Positions 47,271 to 59,224 of a DNA stretch of 64,000 bases are shown piece by piece. This DNA is from Heliopora coerulea (taxonomy: Eukaryota; Cnidaria; Anthozoa; Scleralcyonacea; Helioporidae), in NCBI GenBank assembly GCA_030142905.1, contig JASJOG010000169.1, forward strand, positions 1 to 64,000, given 5' to 3'. Numbering within the stretch: the stretch's first letter is position 1; each line of letters opens with the position of its first letter. Under the pieces are notes generated by a model. That model saw only the letters and a list, made by a program, of their open reading frames with translations, was not told where the DNA came from and did not search any database. The translations under genes were made by a program, and so were the position numbers.

Positions 47271-47271
<1 letters not shown>
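46438..47271 (-). repeat. Unclassified 0.83-kb repeat between two TTA tracts
   Basis: It has no long meaningful ORF. The motif CC-AAYTAAGG recurs at about 46450 (CATCCAACTAAGG), 46730 (AACCAATTAAGG), 46838 (AACCAACTAAGG) and 46943 (AGCCAATTAAGG). AGCCTGCTACGGG near 46480 is the near-inverse of CCCGTAGTAGGCT near 47228. It may be a separate retroelement with its own TTA tail, inserted into the tail of the LINE. Not recognised. Confidence 0.5.
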
Positions 47272-47312
<41 letters not shown>

Positions 47313-47517
47313 TAAATTTATTTTACAACGGTAACCCTTCAGCGATAAGATGCTGGTCTTCAAGGGGCCGTTACTCTAAATACAGTGATATCTATACCTA
47401 ATTATTCACACTCTTGTACTAATAAAACTATATATACTTAAAAAATGTAAAAATACTACAAACGTTCAATTTTGACCTTGAAAACATCCAAATATTTAGT
47501 GGTATTAGATATTTGAG

Positions 47518-48551
47518 TTAACTTAACGAGAGATTTCTCTTTAAATTATTATAATGATTTCTAAGTAAAGTTTTTAATGAGTTGACGGAGAGTTGGTCAT
47601 ACCCGTCCAGAATTACGGGTGGGAGATCATTCCAAGATATAGCTCCACAATATGAGAAACTTTTTCGTAGGTAATTCGTTTTTGGCTTTTTTAAATAAAG
47701 TTTCCTATTGTTACTTCTCAATTGATGTGAATCATTATGACAAGTGATAAACAAGTCTGATAAGTAACCGGGAGTTATGCCTCGCAACGCCTTGAATGTC
47801 AAAATATTCTCCCGTTTTTTAAGAATATTTTTTATCGGTTCCCATTGCAGCTTATTAAAAATCGCTGTTGATCTTATTACGTAATTAGAACCCGTTATCA
47901 CTCGAGCGGCTTGCTTTTGTAATTTATATAGTTTTTCAGCGTGTGCGCAATTGCCATCATTCCATACATTGGAGCAATAGGTAAAGTGGGGTAGAACGAG
48001 TGAATTGAATATATTTAAGAGTGCTTCGTGAGTTACAAATTGTTTTGCTCTTCTTAGCGCAATAGCTTTCGAAATTTTTTTGCATTGAGCATCATTGTGT
48101 TCATTCCACTTTAGATTTTCATCAATAATAACTCCTAAAACTTTCTTATTTGGCACCTGTTGTATTGTATGGTTGCCAAGAATTATATTAGGATTACCGG
48201 AAAATTGGTTTAGTCTCTGTCTGGATCCGATCAGCATAAATTCCGTTTTCTCTTCGTTTAGTGTTAACTTATTGGCGGTTAGCCATTTATGTACGTTATC
48301 TAGATCAATGTTAAGTTTGCTTTCAATGTCTGCGGACGACTTTCCATGACAAGAAAAATTGGTGTCGTCCGCAAACATTGATGCTAGAGTTTTATCAAGA
48401 CAATTTGGAAGACCATTAATGTACAAGAGGAAGAGTAACGGACCAAGATTTGATCCCTGAGGAACACCGCATGTAATATCTTTAGCCTCCGACAATGCAT
48501 TCTGATGTATACATACTTGTTTCCTTCCATGAAGATAGGATTGAAATAGCT
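47518..48551 (-). pseudogene. LINE reverse transcriptase, C-terminal part
   Basis: Minus-strand reading continues from the interrupted upstream part: LFQSYLHGRKQ, then CGVPQGSNLGPLLFLLYING, then the active-site motif FADDT, then KLTLNEEKTEFMLIG, the thumb, and a C-terminal region ending in a stop at 47518. About 345 codons are open. The order fits the CR1/L2/jockey group of LINEs. It is separated from its N-terminal half by 1.6 kb of inserted DNA, so no full-length protein can be made. Confidence 0.9.
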
Positions 48552-48806
48552 TTAAAGGGGTACTCCACTCAAAATACAAGTTGGGTTCATATGAAAGATC
48601 TTACCAACATTAGACCATCGGCAAAATTTCTCTGGTTAGTTTCGTTTAGTTAAGGAAATATTGCACGCCGAAGTTCGAAATTTTGCCAAATTTGCGACGC
48701 CATGTTGTCTTTCCCAAGCAGACGCGGATTGTCAGCGGAGTACCAAATATGACGTCACTGAGTGCTTCTTGCTCGATTACCAATGTTGTTTTGAAGTAAA
48801 TTACAA

Positions 48807-49660
48807 ATGAGCGTTGTCGGAGAGAGTTCTTCTGAGGAAGCTTGTTCTAGTTCAAGCCGTTCGAACTCCTCAAATCTGGATGTAGACGATTTCCTGGAAG
48901 ATAACCTTAACCTGGATGGTGTTCAAGGTTATCAATTTCAACCTAGACGAAATTCATACACTGGGGAATCGAGCGAATCTGATTACGGCGATGTGGATGA
49001 GTCGGTCAACATTGAACCAAGTTCTGTCGCTCGACTGGATAACTTGGACTGGTAAGTTTTAATTGAACTTCTCGTTACTTCTTTAAGTAATGGTATTGTA
49101 TAAGGAAGATATGATTTCTGTAAACTTTTCTTGCCGATATCACCAGAATATTTCGAACCAGTTTCACAGGGATTCGAAACATTCCCATGGCCGCTCGAAG
49201 CAAAACAACAGCTCCCTTCATTTTCAGGTGTACGTGCAAAAACTGCCAAATAATGGACAGAAAAGAGGAATGCATTTGCTGTCAGGAAATTCAAGTGGTG
49301 CTAGGTAAGAACGAGGAGGTGTATGAAGTTGAGAGGCCGCAAAAGCGCTACTGTTGCATGACAGATAATCCTGGTTTTCGTGCTGTTTGTTTAAATCGTT
49401 GGAGCTTGCAGGCTGCCTGGTTTCAGTATAAACAACAGTATGGGTCAAAGGCAGTTGAGGGACCAGAACATAAAATCCAAAGACACGTGGCTTATAGACA
49501 GTTAGTTCGTTGGTGTTGGGGTGTTGTTGGGAAAGAGATACGAGTCATTCTGCCATCTTGCGCTGTCAGTTGCATACGAGCCCATACAAAGTCTTCTTCT
49601 TCACCGGGTGGAGGGAAATGGGCTCGTATCATATCTTCCTTATACAATACCATTACTTAA
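48807..49660 (+). CDS. P2X7 C-terminal 'ballast'-domain-like protein, two exons, in foldback element
   Basis: Exon 1 48807-49051 encodes an acidic Ser-rich N-terminus (SSSEEACSSSSRSNSS, then GDVDESVNIEPSS, ending NLDW). The donor is ACTG|GTAAGT. Acceptor TTTTCAG at 49227 joins the split TGG and opens exon 2 (49228-49660), about 225 residues in all. The domain shows WCTCKNCQIM, EECICCQE, then VCLNRWSLQAAWF, HVAYRQLVRWCWG and VILPSCAVSCIR. These match the Cys-rich cytoplasmic C-terminus of P2X7 receptors, which also occurs without the channel in many invertebrate proteins. No transmembrane channel is present. The last ~10 codons run into the right arm, so the native C-terminus may be lost. Role unknown; zinc binding is likely from the Cys pattern. 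Confidence 0.82.
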
Positions 49661-49687
49661 AGAAGTAACGAGATGTTCAATTAAAAC

Positions 49688-49936
49688 TTACCAGTCCAAG
49701 TTATCCAGTCGAGCGACAGAACTTGGTTCAATGTTGACCGACTCATCCACATCGCCGTAATCAGATTCGCTCGATTCCCCAGTGTATGAATTTCGTCTAG
49801 GTTGAAATTGATAACCTTGAACACCATCCAGGTTAAGGATATCTTCCAGGAAATCGCCTACATCCAGATTTGAGGAGTTCGAACGGCTTGAACTAGAACA
49901 AGCTTCCTCAGAAGAACTCTCTCCGACAACGCTCAT
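49688..49936 (-). pseudogene. Inverted second copy of exon 1 in the right arm
   Basis: It encodes the same 82-residue leader on the minus strand with only two changes (DVDDF to DVGDF and EDNLN to EDILN), followed by the same GTAAGT donor. It points inward without a matching downstream exon on that strand. It gives the element a second inward-facing promoter and donor. Confidence 0.88.
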
Positions 49937-50191
49937 TTGTAATTTACTTCAAAACAACATTGGTAATCGAGCAAGAAGCACTCAGTGACGTCATATTTGG
50001 TACTCCGCTGACAATCCGCGTCTGCTTGGGAAAGACAACATGGCGTCGCAAATTTGGCAAAATTTCGAACTTCGGCCTGCAATATCTCCTTAACTAAACG
50101 AAACTAACCAGAGAAATTTTGCCGATGGTCTAATGTTGGTAAGATCTTTCATATGAACCCAACTTGTATTTTGAGTGGAGTACCCCTTTAA

Positions 50192-50686
50192 AGCAGTTCC
50201 TCTGATTCCGTAGCGTTCTAATTTGGATAAAAGAATTTTGCAGTCTACAGTGTCGAAAGCTTTTTTGAGATTTAGAAATAGAATGCCATTTACTAGACCA
50301 TTGTTCATATTTATAAGGCATTGATTTGCAAATTGTAGTAATGATGTTTCAGTTGAGTGAAAGGGACGAAATCCTGACTGTTGATTTGAGATAACTTCAT
50401 TTTCATTAAGAAAGTGAAATACTCGATCATGAACAAGTTTCTCAAGAATTTTTGCTACAGCAGATATCACCGAAATAGGTCTATAATTTCCGCAGTCAGT
50501 TTTTTCTCCCGATTTATAATTAGGAGTAATTTTAGCAAGTTTCATGTCATCTGGGAAAATGCCCGTATTCAAAATAAGGTTAAAAACGACAAGTAGGGAT
50601 TCATGCATAGAATTTCCTGCTGCTCGAAGTAATTTACAGGAGATCTTATCTAGACCAGATGCTTTACCTGCTTTCATGAGAGGCTT
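50192..50686 (-). pseudogene. LINE reverse transcriptase, N-terminal part
   Basis: Minus-strand reading KASGLDKIS, LILNTGIFPDDMKLAKITP, CGNYRPISVISAVAKILEKL, QSGFRPFHSTETSLL, then NLKKAFDTVD and YGIRGTAL is the finger and palm of a CR1/L2-like RT. The usual first Asp of motif A (D-x-x-K-A-F-D) is Asn here. The apparent N-terminal extension (from 50761) is flanking duplication sequence, not LINE. Confidence 0.88.
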
Positions 50687-51758
50687 GCCAGACTTCACGG
50701 GAGAACTCACTGTTAAACATAAGAGTAGAAGGTGACAAAAACAATAAACTACTTTATCCACTGCTGTGTCGTAATTTTCAGCAAATCGAACGCCCGACAG
50801 TTATTTTTGGAGTTGCAGATCGAGTTATAAGGGAAAGACAAAAGAGACATTGTGAACAAAATGTGATGGATATCAAAAACATCCATTTGAACCGACTGAC
50901 GGAGAAATCGTTCAGTTAGGTGAGAAAATGTTATCGACATGAAAACTATTCCTTGTAAAAACTTTTTTGATGCCATAAGTAAGTTTTCACTGACGGCCTG
51001 CTTGCTGTCGTTGTGAATTATCAAAGTTTCTTCGTTGTCACGATGGTACTTAACATTCCAAGCTATTTCTTGGGTTAGTGCAATGGCCAAGTGTATGATT
51101 GCGTAGCGTTCATAAAAAGAAGTGGACGTTCTAACATGGTGATGGCCAGACTCCATTACTCGTCCAAGACATGAGTTCTTATTCATAATCGTGATTCAAA
51201 CACGCGGAACGTTGCGGAACTTGAGTAAAGCGTAAAAAAACATAGGCCGCTAGCCAAGTGTTTTTCGCTTTTCGAAAGTCGAGCAACATCCCAAGTGTTT
51301 GGATCACAGTAGCCAAACAAGGGAATCCATTTGGTATTTCTTTTATAAAATAACGACAGATGAAAGTCAGTTAACTTAATAAACACTATGATGAAGTAAG
51401 CAATTCTCCCGAAAAACATCAACTAACCACCAATCAGAGCCAAGTTTATGAAGATAGAACCCTGGTAAACAAAGCGAAGCCACTTCAACGCGGTGACGAA
51501 GAGGAAAATCAAGTGTGTTTTCTTAAGCTATTTGAAAGTCAACTAACGTACCGAGTGTTTGAATCACAGTATTCAAACACACAAAAACCGTTACGTGTTT
51601 CCTTCATGAAATAAGGCGAAACATATAAAACAAACTTCAGTACACTTTTGGCGGTAAATTTTCCGTGTTTGGATACTCTTATCCAAACACGGGTATTAAC
51701 CAATCAGAGCTTGCGAACGAGTCACGTTATTTTATAAAACCCTATCAGCTAGCGAAAT
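50687..51758. other. No gene supported; matches 3120-4158
   Basis: A 145-codon minus frame (50749-51186) has a 103-codon counterpart in copy 1 (3310-3621). It resembles no family, and most differences between the copies are non-synonymous. CCGTGTTTGGATACTCTTATC + CAAACACGG near 51663 forms a palindrome typical of MITE ends. Confidence 0.45.
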
Positions 51759-51995
51759 TGTTCTCCCTAGAGGGACAGTAAGGGCCACCCCTCATGGGTC
51801 CAGCGTTATTACAGGAGGAAACCGGAGTACCCGAAGATCCTGCTATGTTTGGTAGAGTCAAAATGGACTACACTCTTCCAACATGTGACCAAGGTAACTT
51901 TAATCAGATAACTGCACGGAGCTGGAAGCGAACCCTAGTCAAAGTGGTGAGACACGCGAACTACCACAGTGCCTCCAGCAACCCCATGTTCTACC
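51759..51995 (-). repeat. tRNA-derived SINE, minus strand (copy 2)
   Basis: Partner of 4159-4405 with the same orientation and the inverted TACTCCGGTTTCCTCC motif. Confidence 0.7.
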
Positions 51996-52398
51996 TTTGC
52001 GTAACAATTAACTCCCCAATACCAAACATCTTTCACCGCCAATGCCCCACCTCCAGTGTTTACCTGCCGATAACTCTTCAATTAGGTAGGCAGTTACATC
52101 GGCGCATCTCTACGATTCCTCGTGACACAGTTGTCCACAAAGTGACCATACACTGAATAGCTGGCCATTGCATTTATTGTCAGACCAAGCAAAATCATAT
52201 TACACAGTGGTGTTTATGCTAAAACCTTAGTTCTAAATCACGAGTTAAAATCAGTCCCATTATAATACGAAGTTCCCTGAACTGCATTTTTGTCGTTGGG
52301 TAAAATTGTTTCCAAGTAGAGTGCAATAATTTACGAGGTACATAAATTCAAGAAAAAGACAAAGACCTTAGTCAAGATGACATTGCTGGAGACGACTA

Positions 52399-52672
<274 letters not shown>

Positions 52673-53379
52673 TTCATGTATATCTCTAAGGACGATTCTG
52701 AAACGATCTCACTTCGTTGGAGAACTTTGTTGCATCCAACATTGTTTAATCGTTTGCCACGCTATTTTCATCGAACATTTTGTTGGATTAGGTTTGCTTC
52801 CGATCAAAATCTGATCCAACATTTTGATTTGTCCAACAGATGTTGGAGAGTTTGCTCGTTTGTCCAACGAAGTCGCATTAATGAAATGGAGGAGCTGGCA
52901 CCACAGGCCAATCAGATATGACCAATTAGCCACGTACATCAGCATTGGGGAGGTTGACATATATGTTAAAAGTCATACTAAACAACCCAGTACGGCGAAA
53001 GTAATGAAAGTTTGCAAGGATTCCGATAATGAAAATTCGATCAGTCATTACGAATCTGGACGAAGTCTTCGGGCAGGGTTCGTACACTATTGGTCCACCA
53101 AAATTCCACGATTTTCCATGACCACATTTACAAAACTCCATGACCTGGAAAAGTTAGAAACAACGAAACGAGCTGAACAGGGGCTCCGTCGAACCACAGA
53201 GGTAGATGGGACCCAGTCTCTGAATTGAAGTGCACGCCTAAGCAATGATAAATTAAGGTTACCAGTATCGTAGATATAATTTTTGCAATATTTTCCACGT
53301 TCAATGGTATCTCCAAGAAACTTGAAAATGCGAGCGAAGAAAATTGAGATAGAATTATTCACTGATCCAGAAGAAATCT

Positions 53380-53439
53380 AATTTTTCATGACTTTCCATG
53401 ACCGGCACTAATTTTCCATGACTTTCCATGACCGGCACT
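53380..53439. repeat. 30-bp minisatellite, 2 units (copy 2)
   Basis: Two units of AATTTTCCATGACTTTCC + ATGACCGGCACT against three in copy 1. Confidence 0.9.
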
Positions 53440-55225
53440 AAATTTTCCAGATTTTCCAGGCCTGGATTTTGAAATTTTGATTTTCCATGATTTTCCAGGT
53501 TTTTATGACCCGTAGTAATCCTGCCAGGGTAAATTTTATAAAGATTATCATGAATTTTCAGCTATTTTATTGCGATGAAAATTCCCCGCTCTATTCGTTG
53601 CTTTATCCAGTGTGACGTCCTTTTAGTTAAGGACTGATCATATGGAGCGAGCCAGCCCCGGTTAACCACTCGGTTAATCGATCTAGATTAAACTGCTCGC
53701 AAACCCAGTAGGATATCTCCACTTTTATCGATGTGCTTATTTTGTTATCATGTACAAGCCAAATTTGTATTTCTCTCAAGCTAGCCATGGTAAAAGTCTC
53801 ACTTTTCTCGTCGTTGACATTCCCACCTTTTCGAGTAATTCGTAATGAAGCAACCTCGATGCAACCTCGTTCCAATTTCCCTGCTCGGACTAGACGTCAT
53901 CATTTCGTAACCTCCCTATTGCACGGCTAGGCAGCCAATCAGTGTGTGTTATATTGCGTACAGACCGGATAGCGAGCACAGTCGTATAAAGCTCAGGTTA
54001 GCAACCATCAACTAGTAAAAAGATTATCATAAAAAATATAAAAATACCTGACCCAATAAAGCAGAGTATGGCAGCCATCGACCAAGCAATACATGTATGA
54101 TAACAGTATTCAAAACAATGACCATTGAGCATTCCAAGCTGACATAGTTATGAAGTAAAAATATTATTTATGAGTGATGAAGTTTTTTGCTCATTTGGCT
54201 GATATATATAAAAAACAAACCAAAAGAGGTTTGAGCAAACAAATTCTTTCTGGGGAAGACTGAAAAGGACCAATGGTTTACCAAGGAACAACCAAGAAAA
54301 AAAATTCACTTCGAGCCCCATACCCGTATGCTCCGAGGAAAAAATAACTTACTACAATAAGATGCCAGAGTGCAACTTGTGTCTTACGTTTTCCAAAGTT
54401 AACCGAAAGACAACGTACGGCGTTCCTTCCGCCACAGATTAAGCCAAGGATTATTCACCACAGCTGCAAGCTAAGGCTGCATTGGAACACTTACAATTTT
54501 CACGCCCAAAATCGGACTAGTGAACAATATTTTCACAACTTATAATGGAATACGAGTATTTATTATATGGCTGTGGTAGCGACCGGTCCGAATACGGAAA
54601 TCCAGCTATTTGATTGGTTCATAAGTGGTCGGATATTTCACATATTGTCAGTTCTGGTGCGAAAATTTAAGAAAGTCTTGCTTGTGTCGAATTAAAATTT
54701 AAACTTTTCACAAAATATGAAGTGCAAGTGTATTACAAAAAATCAGGGAAGGAAAAGTAACCAAGTAGAATGAAGTTGGTGAAGAAAGTATTTATGAAAA
54801 GACGACAGAACTGCAAGTTAGTCTGTCGTTCTCTACCTTTGCACTTGTCAATTATATTTCATTAAAGCCATATAAACCCCCTTCACACTGTAATATTTTG
54901 GGCACAGCACCAACATATACAGAGGTGCTCGGCAAGGCTAATTTTTTAGGAACGGGAACGAAATTTCGATGAAGTCAGCACCGCCCAACAATAGCGGCAC
55001 CAATGCCAAAATTTCAGCCGTGCCCTGTCCAAAATATTAACAGCGTAATCGGGGTTATGATAAACTACTTATTCACCTCACTTATTTCGTCTGTATTAGT
55101 AAAATATCGGACCCCTGTTGTAGCAACATCTGTCCTATATTTCACTAGTACAGACCTCACGTTAGGTCGATCACTAGTAAATATTTATCTCAAGTCATAA
55201 ACCAGGACACCTGAACATAACGTTC
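53440..55225. other. No gene seen; matches 6144-7990
   Basis: Colinear with copy 1 and without conserved frames. Confidence 0.5.
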
Positions 55226-55745
55226 AAATGTAAAATCGAGAAACATGAATTCAACAATGGAAACTTAATTCACTTGAATGACTATGCAAAGCCGAAAACA
55301 AGTAAAGTTTACAGTTGTCCAAATGTTCCTAATCCCACAAGATTAGCAAGTATTTTTGATATCATTCGAGCCACACTCACGTGAAGTAATTCTCTAGATA
55401 TTTCCGAGGTCGTTTCCCTGTAGAAATTCCTGTACTTCGAAGAAGTTTCCATACATGGTCGATGTTTGACTCGATATTGGCCCGGGTCGCACTGTAAAAT
55501 AAAATAAGGTATTGAGTGCTTGGGTACAAGGTTCGCCTCGCGTCTTCTTTCACCATTAACTAGTATTGATTTGTACCAGGCAGAGCTTGCTATCACTTGG
55601 AATAAGTTCGAGCTCGTACACATTTTGAGGCAAGCATTCTTTCCCATGCGGCTTCGTTTAACCGCTACAACAAGCCGTTGCAAGTTAGTTCTTACAGAAA
55701 CAATAATTTTTAATTTGTAATGTAACTGCTTCAGATTGAAATGCT
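55226..55745. other. ~520-bp block present only in copy 2
   Basis: It separates AACATAACGTTCA from the minisatellite, which are nearly adjacent in copy 1. A minus frame of 124 codons (55309-55683) crosses it, but no domain is recognised. It is either an insertion here or a deletion in copy 1; no terminal repeats or target duplication are obvious. Confidence 0.6.
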
Positions 55746-55819
55746 ATTTATTCTTTAACATTTATCATTTATTATTATCTTTTATTATTTGTCATTTATT
55801 GTTCACTATTTACCAAAAT

Positions 55820-56650
55820 CATTATCACTATCACTGTCACTATCACTACTACTACCATTACCACTATCACTACCACTATCATTACTATTATCAACACATT
55901 ACCATTATCATTATAATTAACATTACCATTATAATTACCATTATCATTAGTATTATCGTTACCTAATCATCACCATTACCATTATCATCATCATTATCAT
56001 TATCTTTACTATTACCATTATCATTACCATTATCGTTGTCATTATCATTATCACTACCATTACTATTATAATTTCCATTTTTATTACCATAACCATTACC
56101 ATTATCATCACCATTACCATTATTACAACCACTACCATTACCACCACCACTACCATAACCATCACCATTATTATTACTATTACCATTATCATTCCCCTTA
56201 TCGTTACCATTACCATTACTATTATTACCATTACCATTATTACCATCGCCATCATCATTACATTCATCTTTATCAGTACTGTTATCATTACCATTACATT
56301 ACCATTATCATTACCATTATCATTACCATTATCATTACCATTATCATTACCATTATCGTTATCATTACCATTATCGTTATCATTACCATTATCATTACCA
56401 TTATCATAATCATTACCATCATCATTACCTTAATCTTTATCAGTACTGTTATCATTATTGTTATCATTACCATTGCCATTACCATCGCCAATACCATTGC
56501 TATTACCATTATCATTACCATTATCATTATCATTATCATTAGCATTACCATTAGCATTACCATTACTATCATCATTACCATTATTATTACCATTATCATT
56601 ATTATTACCATTATCATTACCATTACCATTATCATTACTATTACCATTAT
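55820..56650. repeat. CATTAY minisatellite (copy 2)
   Basis: About 830 bp of imperfect CATTAC/CATTAT/CACTAC units with the same low-complexity open frames on both strands as the copy-1 array. The order of variant units differs, so the arrays have evolved separately. Confidence 0.95.
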
Positions 56651-58402
56651 TTAAACTTATATGAGTACAGTTTAGCGGATGCAGACAAGCCGCTAACCTC
56701 TGAAGAATAGAGTTTGAGTTATAACTATGGTTAGGATAAGGTTCAGGGTTAGGAATTGGGATACGGCCAGGGCTAGGGACGAACGCGACCAAATTTATAA
56801 CACTGTTAAGTAATACTTAAAAATAAAATCCTGTTAATATACTTTACCAGTATCTGTAATACGAGACCAACATCCGCTCTCAAGCATCTCCACCAAACTT
56901 CTGATCAATCAACAACATCACTCTATAAAGATATAACGCCTTGGCCTTGTTATGGCAAAAAGAAATGCATGAAACAAATTGAAGAATAAAAAAATATTGC
57001 AAATTTGTAAGCTAACTACCATATTTCCTCTATTTAGCCCCCAGTCTTCTAATACCCTCCCAGTTCAGAAGGGCAGAAAAAAAAATAAGCCGCCTCCTCC
57101 GATGGGAGTAATCTTATTCATTCAAAAGTAGATTTATTGTAATATGGAAATATGAGCACTAAGCGACAACCTTCCACGAAGAAACACAATCATTCAATTG
57201 AAAGTCAGTATATTAACAAGCGTCAGTGTAATATATTTATATTATACAATTTCTATTACGCACGGATTGAGTATTCAGTTACCGTGTTTATATCCGGCTA
57301 TGTGAACACCGTTATGACATCAGAGACGCCGCTTAATGCCAGAATTTGTTTTTGGTGCCAATGGGGAGTTCTGATTGGTCTACGAACTTGTAAGAAGAAC
57401 TTACGATTTGATAACGAAAATAAAGTTCGTTATTCACAATTATTATCACTTAGTTCTTTGCTTATTTTATAAGAGAATCAGAAACTGTTTTGCTGCGTTT
57501 ATGTAGCCTGATGCAAACACTCAGAGAGGTTGGGAGAACTCTTAAGCGGCCGTTTAAACCCTCGATCTTCGGTCTCGGGCGTACACAACAGCTTTAGATT
57601 TCTCCCAACCTTCTCGTGCTTGTATCAGGCAATATAAACACGGCAAAACAGTTTCTATTTCTTTATTACTATCGATTACATTTTATCACAAATGTAAGCA
57701 ATAGAAGTCTCTGGTTTACTGAATGGTGTTTCGATCTCATCTTAACATCACTATCAAGTTTTAGTGATAAAAATTATAAGTCGATTGATTTATACAGAGT
57801 TGATGACGCATAAACCAAACTGTATCATCTTCGGACAAATCTATGTACTGAAATTACTGAACTATACGTTACCAACAACTTCGAATTAACCAGTTCGAAT
57901 TTGACGTAAGGAGTCTTTATGCAGGCGGCGGAGTTTAAGCAAAATACCGTAAACACTCTATCGAGCCCTCCATCTCTATTAAGATTCCGCTCTCTAATGA
58001 CCCTCACTGCAGAACTTCAAGTTTTTAAAAAGCCTCCTCTCTACTAAGACCTTTCCCCGAACAAAAGCACAAAAAAAGATAGTGACTTACGACTGGTTAG
58101 AATCTCACTATATTCTAGAACTCAACATTTCCAACTTCCAAATTCAGATGGGACAGTTTTAGTTCTTTCTTATCAAGTTCTGTTTTCAGTATATCAATAA
58201 TGGTTCTTGACTTGCACATCGCACAATTTGTTCCTGGAACAACAAGTCCATCTTCAAACATACACTTCAGTAGAAAAACATTTTTATGAGCCTGAATTTG
58301 TTTCGGCTTCATGATTGCACGTGACAAATACATGCCAGTTGTCATGCTATTTATTATAGCTGGACAGCATTTCAGAAAAAATCGTGTCTTCGTCTTTCAC
58401 AT
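56651..58402. other. No gene seen; matches the single ~420-bp flank and 9764-11080
   Basis: The block TTTAAACTTAT to TAATACCCTCCCAGTTCAG occurs once here. The rest has no coding signal. Confidence 0.5.
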
Positions 58403-58672
58403 CGGGGGTGCTGGTGGCACAGTGGCAGGGCAAGTGTCTCTCACCACTGTGATCAGGGTTCGACCCCGGATCCATGCAGTTATCTGATTAAAGTTACCTT
58501 GGTCACATCTGAGAAGAGTGTTGTTAAATTTGTCTCTACCAAGCATCGCAGGTTTTCTCCGGGTACTCCGGTTTCCTCCAACAGTAACACTGAACCCATG
58601 AGAGGTGGACCTTACTGCTCCTCTAGACAGAACAGCTCAGATGGCTGACAGGGTTATCCACTATAAATAAAG
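58403..58672 (+). repeat. tRNA-derived SINE, plus strand (copy 2)
   Basis: Partner of 11089-11355; the A-box-like GGTGGCACAGTGGCAGG and B-box-like GGGTTCGACCC are retained. Confidence 0.72.
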
Positions 58673-59224
58673 GTACTTTTAAATAAGTTCCCCTCTCTAT
58701 TATCCTCCCTCTCTAATAACTCTCCCGTCTAGAAGGTCTGAAAATAAATAAGCGCCCCAGGGGCTTAACAGAGCGTTTACAGTAACAGTAGTTTTCTCGT
58801 AGTTTAATTAAATAGAAACAAATTTGAGTTATGTCACTCAAAAAACTGACTACTCTATAATGCACACCTTTCTCGGAAATTTTTTCATATCATAAACCCG
58901 GCAAAGTATCTTCATGAACTGTTCAAAAGTATTCGGTGGCACAAGACTAGTGATTTTGATTTGATTATTATTAAGATTTGCTTATGCTATGACCATGATT
59001 GATTGTGAGATGATTATGCGTACAGGGGTATGACTATGACTGGGTATTATTACAAGTTTAGGTTACATACGTTTTTAATAACACGAACGTGAAACATCTA
59101 AAAGTGAACTAAATCAAGTAAGGATTTTGATAATAATGAAGATTGTGATGACATTAACTACTACAGTGATAATGTTAATATTTATGATGACAAATGATGA
59201 TGAAATGACAATGACAAGAATGAT

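Larger units (their letters stand above)
48552..50191. mobile_element. Foldback transposon, 560-bp inverted arms, TTAA target site
   Basis: The element 48556-50187 (1632 bp) begins AGGGGTACTCCACTC and ends GAGTGGAGTACCCCT. It is flanked by TTAA at 48552-48555 and 50188-50191. The interrupted LINE rejoins perfectly as GCTTTAAAGC, giving an independent empty-site proof. The arms 48556-49115 and 49628-50187 are each 560 bp and nearly identical; the unique spacer is 512 bp. TTAA targets are known for piggyBac and Kolobok-type elements. No transposase is encoded, so it depends on one in trans. It carries the P2X7-ballast-like gene. Confidence 0.92.
47272..50686 (-). mobile_element. 5'-truncated LINE (CR1/L2-like), minus strand, copy 2 only
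   Basis: The 3' end is a (TTA)n tail at 47272-47312; the 5' junction is at 50686 within the RT region. The site is empty in copy 1 (CTGGGCTTGCCAGAC near 3115). GGCTT flanks both outer ends, a possible short target duplication. The RT frame is split by the foldback element at 48556-50187. No endonuclease domain is present because of the 5' truncation. Confidence 0.88.

Noticed and set aside
49187..49227. Start of the ballast protein at the ATG at 49187
   Set aside because: Splicing exon 1 to 49228 gives the conserved W-C-x-C at the junction in frame. The upstream ATG reading begins in what is then intron.
50090..50761. 223-codon minus frame with signal-peptide-like start
   Set aside because: The start is flanking duplication DNA accidentally in frame with the LINE reverse transcriptase, and the end lies in the foldback arm.
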